Source: Pseudonocardia kujensis
GTDB taxonomy: Bacteria; Actinomycetota; Actinomycetes; Mycobacteriales; Pseudonocardiaceae
DNA length: 62,248 bases
Assembly: GCF_021283305.1 (NCBI RefSeq)
Contig: NZ_JAJSOK010000043.1
Span: 1-62,248, forward strand
Direction: 5' to 3'
Shown here in pieces: positions 50,001 through 58,168 of this stretch. Under the pieces are notes generated by a model that saw only the letters and a list, made by a program, of their open reading frames with translations, did no database searches and was not told the origin of the DNA. The position numbers and the translations under genes are program-made. The first letter of the stretch is position 1. Every line of letters begins with the position of its first letter.

Positions 50001-50213
50001 CGTCGTCCTCCGAGTGGGGTCACGGGGTGCGTCACGCCCTCCCAGTAAGTCGGGACCGGCGGAACGCAAGGGCGACGTCGCGCGACCTCGCCCGACGCCC
50101 CCGAAGGCCGCAACGCCCTACCGCGAGCACGGCGCGTGGTGCCACACTCGCGAGGCCTCGAGCAGGGAGGCGCCGATGGAGGGAACCCGTCAGCGACGTG
50201 GCCGACCGGTCTC

Positions 50214-51005
50214 ATGACCGGGGCCGCGAGGCTCTCCGCCGACCAGGAACGCCATCTCGTGGTCGCCGCGGGATCCGGTGACCTCGACGCGTGCCGCCGC
50301 CTCGTCGAGGAGTTCCTGCCCGCGATCGGGAGCCTCGCGCGCCGCTTCCCGCACGGGATCGGCGTCCAGCGCCAGGAGCTCCTCCAGGAGGGCGTGGCCG
50401 GGCTGTTGTTCGCCGCGCGGCGGTACGACCCCGACCTCGGGACCCCGTTCTGGGCCTACGCCTCCTACTGGGTCCGGAAGGCCATGCAGGACCTCGTCGC
50501 GGAGCTGACCATGCCGGTCGCCCTGTCCGACCGTGCGGTCCGTGCGCTGGCGGCGATTCGGGCGGCCCGCAACGAGCACCTCCGCCGGCACGGCGTCGAC
50601 CCGACCACGGACCAGCTCACCGAGGCGACCGGCTTCACCCGGGACCAGCTCCACCGGCTCCAGGCCGCCGCGCGGACCCCGCGCAGCGTCTCCGGACCCG
50701 CTGCCCGCGACGGCGAGGGCGGCGCCGAGCAGCTCGGGGACGGGCACGCCGAGCTCGCGTTCGAGCAGGTCCTCGACGCGATCGAGACCCGCGAGGTCCG
50801 CGACCTCGCCGAGCGGCTCGGCGAGCGCGAGCGGACGGTGATCCGCGCCCACTACGGGCTCGGCGGTCCGGCGCAGACCCTGAAGCAGATCGGCCAGGGC
50901 CTGGGCCTGACCGCCGAACGCGCCCGGCAGATCGAGGCGGCCGCGCTCGGCAAGCTCCGCGAGGCGCTCGCCCGTCCGGCGCCCCCGCTTGATTCCGCTC
51001 CGTGA
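50214..51005 (+). CDS. Sigma-70 family RNA polymerase sigma factor
   Basis: 263 residues from ATG 50214; a GTG at 50136 gives 26 more residues without conservation. Region 2: LVEEFLPAIGSLARRFPHGI, then LLQEGVAGLLFAARRYDPDL and FWAYASYWVRKAMQDLVAEL. Region 3 follows, and region 4 is LGERERTVIRAHYGLGGPAQ with the helix-turn-helix TLKQIGQGLGLTAERARQIE. Related to group 2/3 sigma factors (HrdB/SigB type) but shorter and without region 1. Followed 55 bases later by a MEDS-GHKL protein, its possible anti-sigma factor. Confidence 0.85.
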   Translation: MTGAARLSADQERHLVVAAGSGDLDACRRLVEEFLPAIGSLARRFPHGIGVQRQELLQEGVAGLLFAARRYDPDLGTPFWAYASYWVRKAMQDLVAELTMPVALSDRAVRALAAIRAARNEHLRRHGVDPTTDQLTEATGFTRDQLHRLQAAARTPRSVSGPAARDGEGGAEQLGDGHAELAFEQVLDAIETREVRDLAERLGERERTVIRAHYGLGGPAQTLKQIGQGLGLTAERARQIEAAALGKLREALARPAPPLDSAP

Positions 51006-51060
51006 GTGTCTTATTGAAGGGTGGGCCACGTCCGACCAGGAGGTGGCAGAACGGCGAGCG

Positions 51061-51972
51061 ATGAGATCCGGCACCACCGCCCTGCGGCACACCGCCCTCG
51101 TCTACGACTCCCGGGAGGAGTACGTGGCACGGGCGGTCGCCTTCCTCCGTGAGGGCCTGCGGTCGGGCGAGGGTGCCGTCGTCGCGCACACCCGCCCCGG
51201 GCTCGCCCTCATGCACGAGGCGCTCGGGCCCGACGCCGCCGCCGTCACGTTCGTCGACGTGAGCGCCGCCTACACCCGGCCCGCGCACACCCTGGCGGCC
51301 TACCACGACGTCTACGCGGAGCAGCTGCGGGCGGCGCCGTCGCTCCGCGCGGTCGCCGATGTCCAGTTCGGCCCCGACCCCGGCGAGTGGGACCTCTGGA
51401 CGGGCTACGAGTCCGTGTTCAACGAGTCGTTCGCCCACCTCCCGGCCTGGGTGCTGTGCACCTACGACGGCCGGGTCCTCCCCGAGCCGATCCGGGACGC
51501 CGTGTGGCGCACCCACCCGGTCGTCCTCGACGACGAGTGGACCCGCAGCGACCGCTACGAGCAGCCCGGCCGGCTGCTCCGCCGGACCGCCGCACCGGCG
51601 GGGCCCCTGCCGGGCCTCCGCCCGATCGGGTTCGGCCGCGACGCCGAGGAGTTCCGCGAGCGGCTGGCCCGCGAGCTCGTTGCGGCAGGGGTCCCGGAGC
51701 ACCGGACGCTCGACATGCTCCTCGCCGCGACCGAGGTCGCGGCGAACGCGGTGCGGCACGGCGGCGGCGTGCGCGACGTCCGGGTCGGCCGGGTGGCCGG
51801 GCGCTTCGCCTGCGAGATCGTCGACGCCGGCCCCGGCTTCGACGACCCCGTGGCGGGCTACCTCGCCCCTCGGCCGGGGATCGGGAGCGGCCTGTGGATC
51901 GCCCGCCGGCTCACGTGGCAGGTCGGGTTCTTCCGCGCGCCGGAGGGCTTCACGGCACAGATCCTGCTCTGA
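51061..51972 (+). CDS. MEDS domain plus GHKL ATPase, probable anti-sigma regulator
   Basis: 303 residues from ATG 51061; AGGAGG lies farther up than usual (about 17 bases). MEDS (DcmR-type sensory) domain about 10-170: HTALVYDSREEYVARAVAFL, REGLRSGEGAVVAHTR. GHKL domain about 195-300 with an intact N-box (LAATEVAANAVRHGGGVRDV), DAGPGF and GIGSGLWIARRLTWQV. In streptomycetes such proteins act as anti-sigma or sensor kinases. Immediately after a sigma gene, it is the natural regulator of it. Confidence 0.85.
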   Translation: MRSGTTALRHTALVYDSREEYVARAVAFLREGLRSGEGAVVAHTRPGLALMHEALGPDAAAVTFVDVSAAYTRPAHTLAAYHDVYAEQLRAAPSLRAVADVQFGPDPGEWDLWTGYESVFNESFAHLPAWVLCTYDGRVLPEPIRDAVWRTHPVVLDDEWTRSDRYEQPGRLLRRTAAPAGPLPGLRPIGFGRDAEEFRERLARELVAAGVPEHRTLDMLLAATEVAANAVRHGGGVRDVRVGRVAGRFACEIVDAGPGFDDPVAGYLAPRPGIGSGLWIARRLTWQVGFFRAPEGFTAQILL

Positions 51973-51981
51973 CGGCGCGGA

Positions 51982-52641
51982 TCAGCGGTCCGCGCTGCCC
52001 GGGACGAGCGGGACGAAGCTGACGTCGGCCAGGTGCTCGGTGCGGCCGTCGCGACGGCGGACGAGGGTGCCGACCCGGTGGTCGCCGACCGGGCAGACGA
52101 TCGTCCCGCCCGGGGCGAGCTGGTCGACGAGGTCCGGCGGGATCGCGCCGCTGGCCAGGGCGGTCACCACGATCCCGTCGAACGGCGCGCGGTCCGCGGC
52201 CCCGCGCGTCCCGTCCCCGGTCCGCACCTCCGCGTTCGGGGCGAGCTCGGCGAGCAGCCCGCGGGCCCGCTCGGCGAGCTCCGGGTCGCGTTCGACGGTC
52301 ACCACCTCGCCGACGCAGCGGGCCAGCACCGCGGCCGCGTAGCCCGAGCCGGTCCCGATCTCCAGCACCCGCGCCGACGGCGGCTGCTGCAGCGCGGCCA
52401 CGCTGAACGCCACGATCCAGGGCGAGGAGATCGTCTGGCCGCGCCCGATGTCGAGCGGGTGGTCGCCGTAGGCCTCGCCGGCCAGCTCGGGCCGCAGGAA
52501 GCGCTCGCGCGGCACCTCCCCCATCGCGGCGAGCACCCGCCGGTCCGTGATCCCGCCCGCGCGCAGCCGCGCCACCATGGCCTCCCGTGCCTTCGCGGCG
52601 CCGTGCCCGTCGGTCGTCCGGCCTCCGCGCCCCCGGGCCAT
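51982..52641 (-). CDS. pcm: Protein-L-isoaspartate O-methyltransferase
   Basis: 219 residues from ATG 52639-52641. Repairs isoaspartyl residues by SAM-dependent methylation. AMVARLRAGGITDRRVLAAM, VPRERFLRPELAGEAYGDHP, PLDIGRGQTISSPWIVAFSV and the SAM loop ARVLEIGTGSGYAAAVLARC are diagnostic; FDGIVVTALASGAIPPDLVD lies near the end. Convergent with the MEDS gene (10 bases). Confidence 0.92.
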   Translation of the reverse strand: MARGRGGRTTDGHGAAKAREAMVARLRAGGITDRRVLAAMGEVPRERFLRPELAGEAYGDHPLDIGRGQTISSPWIVAFSVAALQQPPSARVLEIGTGSGYAAAVLARCVGEVVTVERDPELAERARGLLAELAPNAEVRTGDGTRGAADRAPFDGIVVTALASGAIPPDLVDQLAPGGTIVCPVGDHRVGTLVRRRDGRTEHLADVSFVPLVPGSADR

Positions 52642-52693
52642 GCGACCACCTCCCGCCGGCCGACCTACCCGCTCCGCGCCCGCCCCAGTCGGG

Positions 52694-53056
52694 TCAGGGC
52701 TGGTCCTTCGTCAGGTGCAGCAACCAGTCCTCCCCGGTGTGGATCAGCGCGTAGCGCCGCGAGCCGGTACGCCCGTGCAGGGTGAAGACGATCCGCCGCT
52801 CGTCGCGGTCGTGCTCCTCCCACCAGCCCGTGTCGGCGATGGTCTTGTCCTCGTCGGTGTAGCCCAGGTGGTCGAGGTCGTGATCGGGGACGCTGACGGC
52901 CAACCGGTTGCGCCGCGGGTCGTCGGGGAGCCCGCGGGGCACCGCCCAGGACCGGAGCACCCCGCCCTCCTCCAGCCGCAGGTCGAAGTGCGGCCGCGGC
53001 CGGCGGTGGTCGTGCAGCACGAAGGCGGGACGGTCCACCCGTCCAGTGTGGCGCAC
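52694..53056 (-). CDS. Stand-alone LigD-type 3'-phosphoesterase domain
   Basis: 120 residues; GTG 53056 or GTG 53038 (VDRPAFVLHDH) as start. FVLHDHRRPRPHFDLRLEEG and GVLRSWAVPRGLPDDPRRNR are the metal and active-site strands of the DNA ligase D N-terminal phosphoesterase, with the conserved H-D-H and H-F-D-L-R triads; later strands HDLDHLGYTDEDKTIADTGW and GRTGSRRYALIHTGEDWLLH complete the barrel. Trims 3'-phosphates/ribonucleosides at breaks. No ligase, primase or Ku gene nearby, so it acts alone or with distant partners. Confidence 0.85.
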   Translation of the reverse strand: MRHTGRVDRPAFVLHDHRRPRPHFDLRLEEGGVLRSWAVPRGLPDDPRRNRLAVSVPDHDLDHLGYTDEDKTIADTGWWEEHDRDERRIVFTLHGRTGSRRYALIHTGEDWLLHLTKDQP

Positions 53057-53092
53057 GACCGCCGCGCCGACCGACCCCTCACCGCCCTCACC

Positions 53093-54010
53093 TCAGCGGC
53101 GCAGGGCGGTCTCCCGCTCCATGTGCGACAGCTTCTCGGGGTTGCGCACGGCGTAGAGACCGGTGACCAGGCCGTCGTCGATGCGCACCGCCACCACGCT
53201 GTCGAGCTCGCCGTCGAGCCGGAGGACCAGGGCGGGGTGCCCGTTGACCTGAACCGGCTGCAGGGACACCGCGCCGGCGACCCGGCCCATCCCGGCGCCG
53301 AGCAGCCGCGCCACCTTGTCCGCCCCGACGACGGGGCGCAGCACGGCCTGCCTGATCCCGCCGCCGTCGCCGACGAGGACGACGTCGGGTGCGAGGACGT
53401 CGAGCAGGCCTTGCAGGTCCCCGGTCTCGACCGCCCGCCGGAACGCGTCGAGCGCGCCCCGGGTCTCCGCCGGGGACACGACCTCCCGCGGCCGGCGGGC
53501 GGCGACGTGCGCCCGTGCCCGGTGCGCGATCTGGCGGACCGCGGCGGGACTCCGGTCGACCGCCTCCGCGATCTCGTCGTAGCCGAGGTCGAAGACGTCA
53601 CGCAGCACGAACACCGCCCGCTCGGTCGGCGCGAGCGTCTCCAGCACCAGCAGCATCGCCATCGAGACGCTGTCGGCCAGCTCGACGTCCTCGGCCACGT
53701 CCGGCGAGGTCAGCAGCGGTTCCGGCAGCCACGGGCCGACGTAGGACTCCTTGCGCCGGCCGAGCGTGCGCAGCCTCGTGAGCGCCTGCCGGGTGGTGAT
53801 CCGGACGAGGTACGCGCGCCGGTCCCGCACCGTGGCGAGGTCGACGTCCGCCCAGCGCAGCCAGGTCTCCTGGAGGACGTCCTCCGCGTCGGCCGCCGAG
53901 CCGAGCATCTCGTAGGCGACGGTGAACAGCAGGTTGCGGTGGGCGAGGAAGGTCTCGGTCGCGGGCCGGCTCGTGCTCCCGCCGCGATCCGTGGGCGCGG
54001 TCGGCGACAT
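53093..54010 (-). CDS. ECF41-type sigma factor (SigJ-like) with SnoaL extension
   Basis: 305 residues from ATG 54008-54010 with AGGAGGCGTCC upstream. Sigma2 (LFTVAYEMLGSAADAEDVLQ, then ETWLRWADVD), sigma4 (APTERAVFVLRDVFDLGYDE), and a C-terminal SnoaL-like domain from about 200 with the ECF41 motifs VGDGGG and NPEKL (usually NPDKL). The extension controls activity in place of an anti-sigma factor. Divergent from an AhpD-like gene, the classic ECF41 target arrangement. Confidence 0.92.
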   Translation of the reverse strand: MSPTAPTDRGGSTSRPATETFLAHRNLLFTVAYEMLGSAADAEDVLQETWLRWADVDLATVRDRRAYLVRITTRQALTRLRTLGRRKESYVGPWLPEPLLTSPDVAEDVELADSVSMAMLLVLETLAPTERAVFVLRDVFDLGYDEIAEAVDRSPAAVRQIAHRARAHVAARRPREVVSPAETRGALDAFRRAVETGDLQGLLDVLAPDVVLVGDGGGIRQAVLRPVVGADKVARLLGAGMGRVAGAVSLQPVQVNGHPALVLRLDGELDSVVAVRIDDGLVTGLYAVRNPEKLSHMERETALRR

Positions 54011-54112
54011 GGACGCCTCCTGTTGACGCTCGACTGGCTCTGTCGCCATCAGACGCCGGAGGTCGCCGATCCGTGACACCACGCCGGCATGAGCCACGTC
54101 ACAGCGCGGCCC

Positions 54113-54139
54113 TGTCACAGGCCACGGCCCGGCGGCATC
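54113..54139 (+). promoter_or_regulatory. Probable ECF41 promoter
   Basis: TGTCACA (54113-54119) and CATC (54136-54139) are 16 bases apart, one mismatch from the reported ECF41 pattern TGTCACA-N16-CGTC, and 43 bases before the AhpD-like ATG. A second GTCACAG occurs at 54098. Confidence 0.65.
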
Positions 54140-54181
54140 TGGTGTCCGACACGTGCCGCACCCACGAGGGAGGACGCCATC

Positions 54182-54667
54182 ATGGACGCCCGGATCGACC
54201 TGTTCACCAACGAGCTGGCCGCGAAGTTCGGCCGGCGGTTCGCCAACGCCGCCATGGTGATCCACGGGTCGCCGCTGCCGAAGGCCACGCAGGAGCTGGT
54301 GTCGCTGCGCGCCAGCCAGATCAACGGCTGCGGCTTCTGCACCGACATGCACACCAAGGACGCCGCAGCCGCCGGTGAGGACCCGGTCCGGCTGAACCTG
54401 GTCGCCGCCTGGCGCGATTCCACCGTGTTCACCGAGGCCGAGCGGGCCGCGCTGGCGTTCGCGGAGGAGGGCACCCGGCTCGCCGACGCCCACGAGGGCG
54501 TGTCCGACGAGACCTGGGCCCGGGTGCGCGCGCACTACGACGAGGACCAGGTCGCCGCCCTGGTCTGCCTGCTCGCGCTGGTCAACGCGGCCAACCGGAT
54601 GAACGTCGTCGCGCGCACCCCGGCGGGTTCCTACGAGCCGGGCATGTTCGCCGCCATGGCGGGCTGA
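54182..54667 (+). CDS. Carboxymuconolactone decarboxylase/AhpD-like protein
   Basis: 161 residues from ATG 54182, preceded by GGAGGACGCC. RFANAAMVIHGSPLPKATQE, LVSLRASQINGCGFCTDMHT (C-x-x-C plus His, peroxidase-active AhpD motif) and LALVNAANRMNVVARTPAGS. CMD/AhpD family alkylhydroperoxidase-like protein; detoxification of peroxides is likely. Under the probable ECF41 promoter. Confidence 0.88.
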   Translation: MDARIDLFTNELAAKFGRRFANAAMVIHGSPLPKATQELVSLRASQINGCGFCTDMHTKDAAAAGEDPVRLNLVAAWRDSTVFTEAERAALAFAEEGTRLADAHEGVSDETWARVRAHYDEDQVAALVCLLALVNAANRMNVVARTPAGSYEPGMFAAMAG

Positions 54668-54716
54668 CCGTGCACCGGCCCGGCGCCCGGCCCGCGTCGG
54701 CGGCCGGGCCGGTGCC

Positions 54717-55196
54717 CTACGACCGGTCCGGCAACGCGAGGGGCGGCCCGACGATCTCGATCCCGTTCGCCCGCCCGACCTCGGCGAAGGCATCCGGGTC
54801 GACCGGACCGGGCAGGAGCCCCGCAAACCCTTCGAAGTACCGCTCCAGCCCCGCCGGGGTCGTGATCACCAGCAGCCGGCCGGTGGTGTCGCCGAGGTTC
54901 CGGAAGCAGTGAGGGGTTCCCCGAGGGCCGAACGCCATGCCGCCCTGCGGCAGGTCGAACTCGGCGTCGCCCGCCCTGAAGCGGTACTCGCCCTCGAGGA
55001 CCCACCACAGCTCGTCGTCGTTGCGGTGCACGTGCAACGGCGGGCCGTCCTTCGGCTCGGTCACGAACTCGAGCACGGTCAGTGTCCCGGCGCTCGTCCC
55101 CGAGTCCACCTTGATCGTGACCGAGCTGCCGGTCGGGGTCGCGAGCGACCTGCCCTCGCCCGGCTGCACGGCGAACGGCTTCACTGCGGCGGTCAT
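54717..55196 (-). CDS. Cupin domain protein (quercetinase-like)
   Basis: 159 residues from ATG 55194-55196, GAGGAGG at 4-5 bases. PPLHVHRNDDELWWVLEGEY (metal H-x-H…E) and GGMAFGPRGTPHCFRNLGDT (second His) form one cupin. C-terminal helical segment LERYFEGFAGLLPGPVDPDA follows. Common in actinomycetes; enzymatic role unknown. Convergent with the AhpD-like gene. Confidence 0.8.
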   Translation of the reverse strand: MTAAVKPFAVQPGEGRSLATPTGSSVTIKVDSGTSAGTLTVLEFVTEPKDGPPLHVHRNDDELWWVLEGEYRFRAGDAEFDLPQGGMAFGPRGTPHCFRNLGDTTGRLLVITTPAGLERYFEGFAGLLPGPVDPDAFAEVGRANGIEIVGPPLALPDRS

Positions 55197-55323
55197 CGGG
55201 GCCTCCTCGGGCCGCGCGGCATCGACCGGCGGCGCGGACCCGCCGATGCTCCCGCCTGCCCACCGCCCGCGACATACGCAAAGCTACGTAGCGCTCCTCC
55301 CGGTACCCGGCGGGCCGCGTGAC

Positions 55324-56613
55324 TCACGCGGGTGGCCGTCCGCCGGGACGGGTGGCGTCCCGCATGGCGAGCTGGCTCCACAGGGCCGAGGCGGCGGTGA
55401 GGGCCGCGGCGACGAGCACGGCGGTCCGGAGGGAGGCGAGCGCCGCGGTGACACCGCCGACGAGCGCGCCGACGGCGTAGCCCGTGTCGCGCCAGAAGCG
55501 GTAGCCGCCGAGCGCGGCGGCGCGGACGGCGGGATGGACGCCGTCGCTGATCGCGGCGAGCAGCGCCGGGTAGACCAGCGCGGTGCCGACGCCGAGCAGG
55601 AACGCCCCGCCGAGACCGGCGAGGAAGGCGTCGGACAGGCCGACGACGAAGGTCAGCAGCCCGACGGCCTGGATCCCCATGCCGGCGACGACGGGGATCT
55701 TCCGGCCGATGCGGTCGGCGAGGTGGCCGGTGGCGAGCATGCCGACGGCCCACATGAACGGGTAGAGCGCCTTGACGATCCCGACGCCGCCGACCGACAC
55801 CCCGGCCTGCACCAGCAGGACGGGGAGCAGGACCCAGGTCAGGCCGTCGTTGAGGTTGTTGACGAGCCCGGCCTGGCTGATCGAGGCGAGGCTACGGTCG
55901 CGCCAGCTGATCTCGGCGAACATCGCGCCCATCCCGAGCGCCGCGACCCCGGATCCGCCCGTCCCGCCGTCGCCCCTCGCCCGGTGCTGCTCGGCCTCGA
56001 GGCGGGCATGGGCGCTGGTGTCCCGGACCAGGCTGACCGTGAGGGCGAGCCCGGCCACGGCGTAGGCGACGCCGAGGAGCTCGGGCGCGGGCCGGAGCCC
56101 GTAGGCGGTCGCGAGGTAGCCGGTCGCCAGGGCGGTCACGGCGACGCCGAGATAGCCGGCCGTCTCGTTGATCCCGAGGGCCAGGCCGCGCCGCGCCGGG
56201 CCGACCAGGTCGATCTTCATGTTGACCGTCATCGACCACGTGAGGCCCTGGTTCACGCCGAGCAGCACGTTCGCGACGATCACCCACCACCAGCTCGGGG
56301 CGAAGGCGAGCAGGACCGGCACGGGCAGCCCGACGACCCAGCCGACGATCAGCACCGTCCTGCGGGTGGAGCGGCCGACGACCGCGCCGCCGACGAGGTT
56401 GGTCACGGCCTTGCTGACCCCGAAGGCCATCACGAACAGCGCGACGGTGAGGTCACCCAGCCCGAACAGCTGCGCGCCGACGAGCGGGGTGACGGTGCGC
56501 TCGAGGCCGACCATGCCCCCGACGAGGAGGTTGACCATCGCGAGCAACGTGAACTGGCCGAAGTTCTCGCGCAGGCCGAGCCGGACCGGCGCCCCGGCCG
56601 TGGAGGACGTCAC
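55324..56613 (-). CDS. MFS transporter in the rhodanese gene cluster
   Basis: 429 residues from GTG 56611-56613 (GTGA overlap with the MBL-rhodanese stop). NFGQFTLLAMVNLLVGGMVG, LERTVTPLVGAQLFGLGDLT, GGAVVGRSTRRTVLIVGWVV (motif A-like), and LADRIGRKIPVVAGMGIQAV trace 12 helices. No drug-efflux motif C; some relatives in actinomycetes accompany sulfur or heavy-metal loci. Cotranslated with a persulfide-handling enzyme, it probably exports or imports a sulfur compound. Substrate not established. Confidence 0.85.
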   Translation of the reverse strand: MTSSTAGAPVRLGLRENFGQFTLLAMVNLLVGGMVGLERTVTPLVGAQLFGLGDLTVALFVMAFGVSKAVTNLVGGAVVGRSTRRTVLIVGWVVGLPVPVLLAFAPSWWWVIVANVLLGVNQGLTWSMTVNMKIDLVGPARRGLALGINETAGYLGVAVTALATGYLATAYGLRPAPELLGVAYAVAGLALTVSLVRDTSAHARLEAEQHRARGDGGTGGSGVAALGMGAMFAEISWRDRSLASISQAGLVNNLNDGLTWVLLPVLLVQAGVSVGGVGIVKALYPFMWAVGMLATGHLADRIGRKIPVVAGMGIQAVGLLTFVVGLSDAFLAGLGGAFLLGVGTALVYPALLAAISDGVHPAVRAAALGGYRFWRDTGYAVGALVGGVTAALASLRTAVLVAAALTAASALWSQLAMRDATRPGGRPPA

Positions 56614-58076
56614 GCGCGGGCCCGCCCGCGGGCTCCGGTCCGGGGTGCGTCGGCCCCGTCGGCCCCGTCCGGCCCGTCGGTCCCGGTGACCAGGGCGTGC
56701 CCGGTGAGGTCCGCCCAGTCCCCCGGCCCGCCGACGACGAAGGCGACGTCGTGGTGCCCGGCGCGTTCGAGCAGGCCGGCGGCGGTGGCGGCACGCTCGC
56801 CGTGCCCGCACATCACCACCGTGGGCTCCGCGGGCAGATCGGCGGCGCGGTGCGGGAGGACGCCGAGCTCGACGTGGCGGGCGGAGGGCAGGTGTCCGGC
56901 CGCGTACTCGGCGGTCTGGCGGACGTCGAGGACGCGGGGCCGGCCGCGGTCCGCGTCCCCCGGGGGCGGCAGGTCGCCGGGGCGCAGGATCCGGGTGCGG
57001 GCCGTCTCGTGCCCGGCCGCGACCCAGGCGCCGATCCCGCCCGCGAGCTCCCCGGCCAGGCGGTCCACCCCGATGTTCAGGGCGGGCCAGACGATGTCGG
57101 CGGGGTCCTGGTCCGGACCGCGGACGATCACGACGGCGCCGTCCGCGGGGACGACCCAGCCCAGCCAGGTCGCGAACTGCGGGCGCAGCGCGAGGGACAA
57201 CGACCCGGGCACGTGCGCGGCCGCGTACTCGGTCACCGGCCGGACGTCGACGACCGTCGCGCCGTCGGCGCGCAGCCGCCGCACCACGGAGACCGGGAGC
57301 GGGGCGAGCGTCCCGGCGCCGGCCTGGTCGAGCACCTCCGGACCGCGCCGGTTGGTCTCGGCCAGCCACCGGAAGTAGTCCGGGTAGCTGCCCAGCGACC
57401 CGAGGAGCGCCTCGACGAAGGCCTCCTCGTCCCGGCTCGCGAGCAGGGCGTTCGTCGCGAGCTCGTGCTCGATCGTCGAGGTGCGCCGGGCCCCGGACGG
57501 CGCCGAGCAGAACGACCCGGCGCCGTGGGTGGGCCACACCGCGGTGGCCGGGGGCAGGGCGGCGAGCCGGCGCAGGGAGGCGAACTGCGCCCGGGCCAGC
57601 TCGTCCGTGCGGTCCGGTCCGAGCAGGTCCGGGCGCGCGGCCGAGCCGACGATCAGCGATCCGCCGGTGAACACCCCGACCGGGCGCGGGCCGTCGGCGA
57701 CCAGGAAGGACAGGTGCTCGTCGGTGTGACCGGGGGTGGCCACGGCCGTGAGGCGCAGGCCGCCGAGGTCGACCTCCTCGCCGTCGTGCAGCCCCCGGTG
57801 GGCGAAGCGGCGCCGGCCGGCGGCCGAGGCGAGGACCGTGGCCCCCTCGTCGTGGGCGAGCTGCACCGCCCCGGTCAGGAAGTCGGCGTGCAGGTGGGTG
57901 TCGGCGGCGAACCGGATCCGCAGCCCCTCGGCCCGGGCCCGGGCGTGGAGGGCGCGCAGGTCGCGCGGCGGGTCGACCGCCAGCGCCGACCCGTCGCCCA
58001 GGTCGAGGAGGTAGGCGGAGTTGCCCAGCCCCTCGTCGACCACCGCGTGGAGTCGGACCTGTGTGGGCGTGTCCAT
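56610..58076 (-). CDS. MBL-fold hydrolase with two rhodanese domains
   Basis: 488 residues from ATG 58074-58076 with GAGGAGGAGCG. Residues 1-235 are a metallo-beta-lactamase domain close to persulfide dioxygenases (ETHE1-type): FAADTHLHADFLTGAVQLAH, VATPGHTDEHLSFLVADGPR, VWPTHGAGSFCSAP. Rhodanese 1 (about 265-360) lacks the active cysteine (VVIVRGPDQD); rhodanese 2 (about 375-470) has TVVMCGHGERAATAAG with it. Likely handles persulfide/sulfane sulfur. Confidence 0.88.
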   Translation of the reverse strand: MDTPTQVRLHAVVDEGLGNSAYLLDLGDGSALAVDPPRDLRALHARARAEGLRIRFAADTHLHADFLTGAVQLAHDEGATVLASAAGRRRFAHRGLHDGEEVDLGGLRLTAVATPGHTDEHLSFLVADGPRPVGVFTGGSLIVGSAARPDLLGPDRTDELARAQFASLRRLAALPPATAVWPTHGAGSFCSAPSGARRTSTIEHELATNALLASRDEEAFVEALLGSLGSYPDYFRWLAETNRRGPEVLDQAGAGTLAPLPVSVVRRLRADGATVVDVRPVTEYAAAHVPGSLSLALRPQFATWLGWVVPADGAVVIVRGPDQDPADIVWPALNIGVDRLAGELAGGIGAWVAAGHETARTRILRPGDLPPPGDADRGRPRVLDVRQTAEYAAGHLPSARHVELGVLPHRAADLPAEPTVVMCGHGERAATAAGLLERAGHHDVAFVVGGPGDWADLTGHALVTGTDGPDGADGADAPRTGARGRARA

Positions 58077-58143
58077 CGCTCCTCCTCGCCCGTCCCGGCG
58101 ACCCGGCGGCGGCGAGCACGACCCGCCGGGAGCGGTACAGTAT

Positions 58144-58159
58144 TCCATGGATTCATGGA
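58144..58159. promoter_or_regulatory. Palindromic operator in the rhodanese divergent promoter
   Basis: TCCATG-GATT-CATGGA, a 6+6 inverted repeat with 4-base spacer, in the 92-base space between the MBL-rhodanese start and the ArsR-rhodanese start. A TACAGT -10-like element lies directly to its left. Fits an ArsR binding site. Confidence 0.65.
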
Positions 58160-58168
58160 GGAGGAGCC

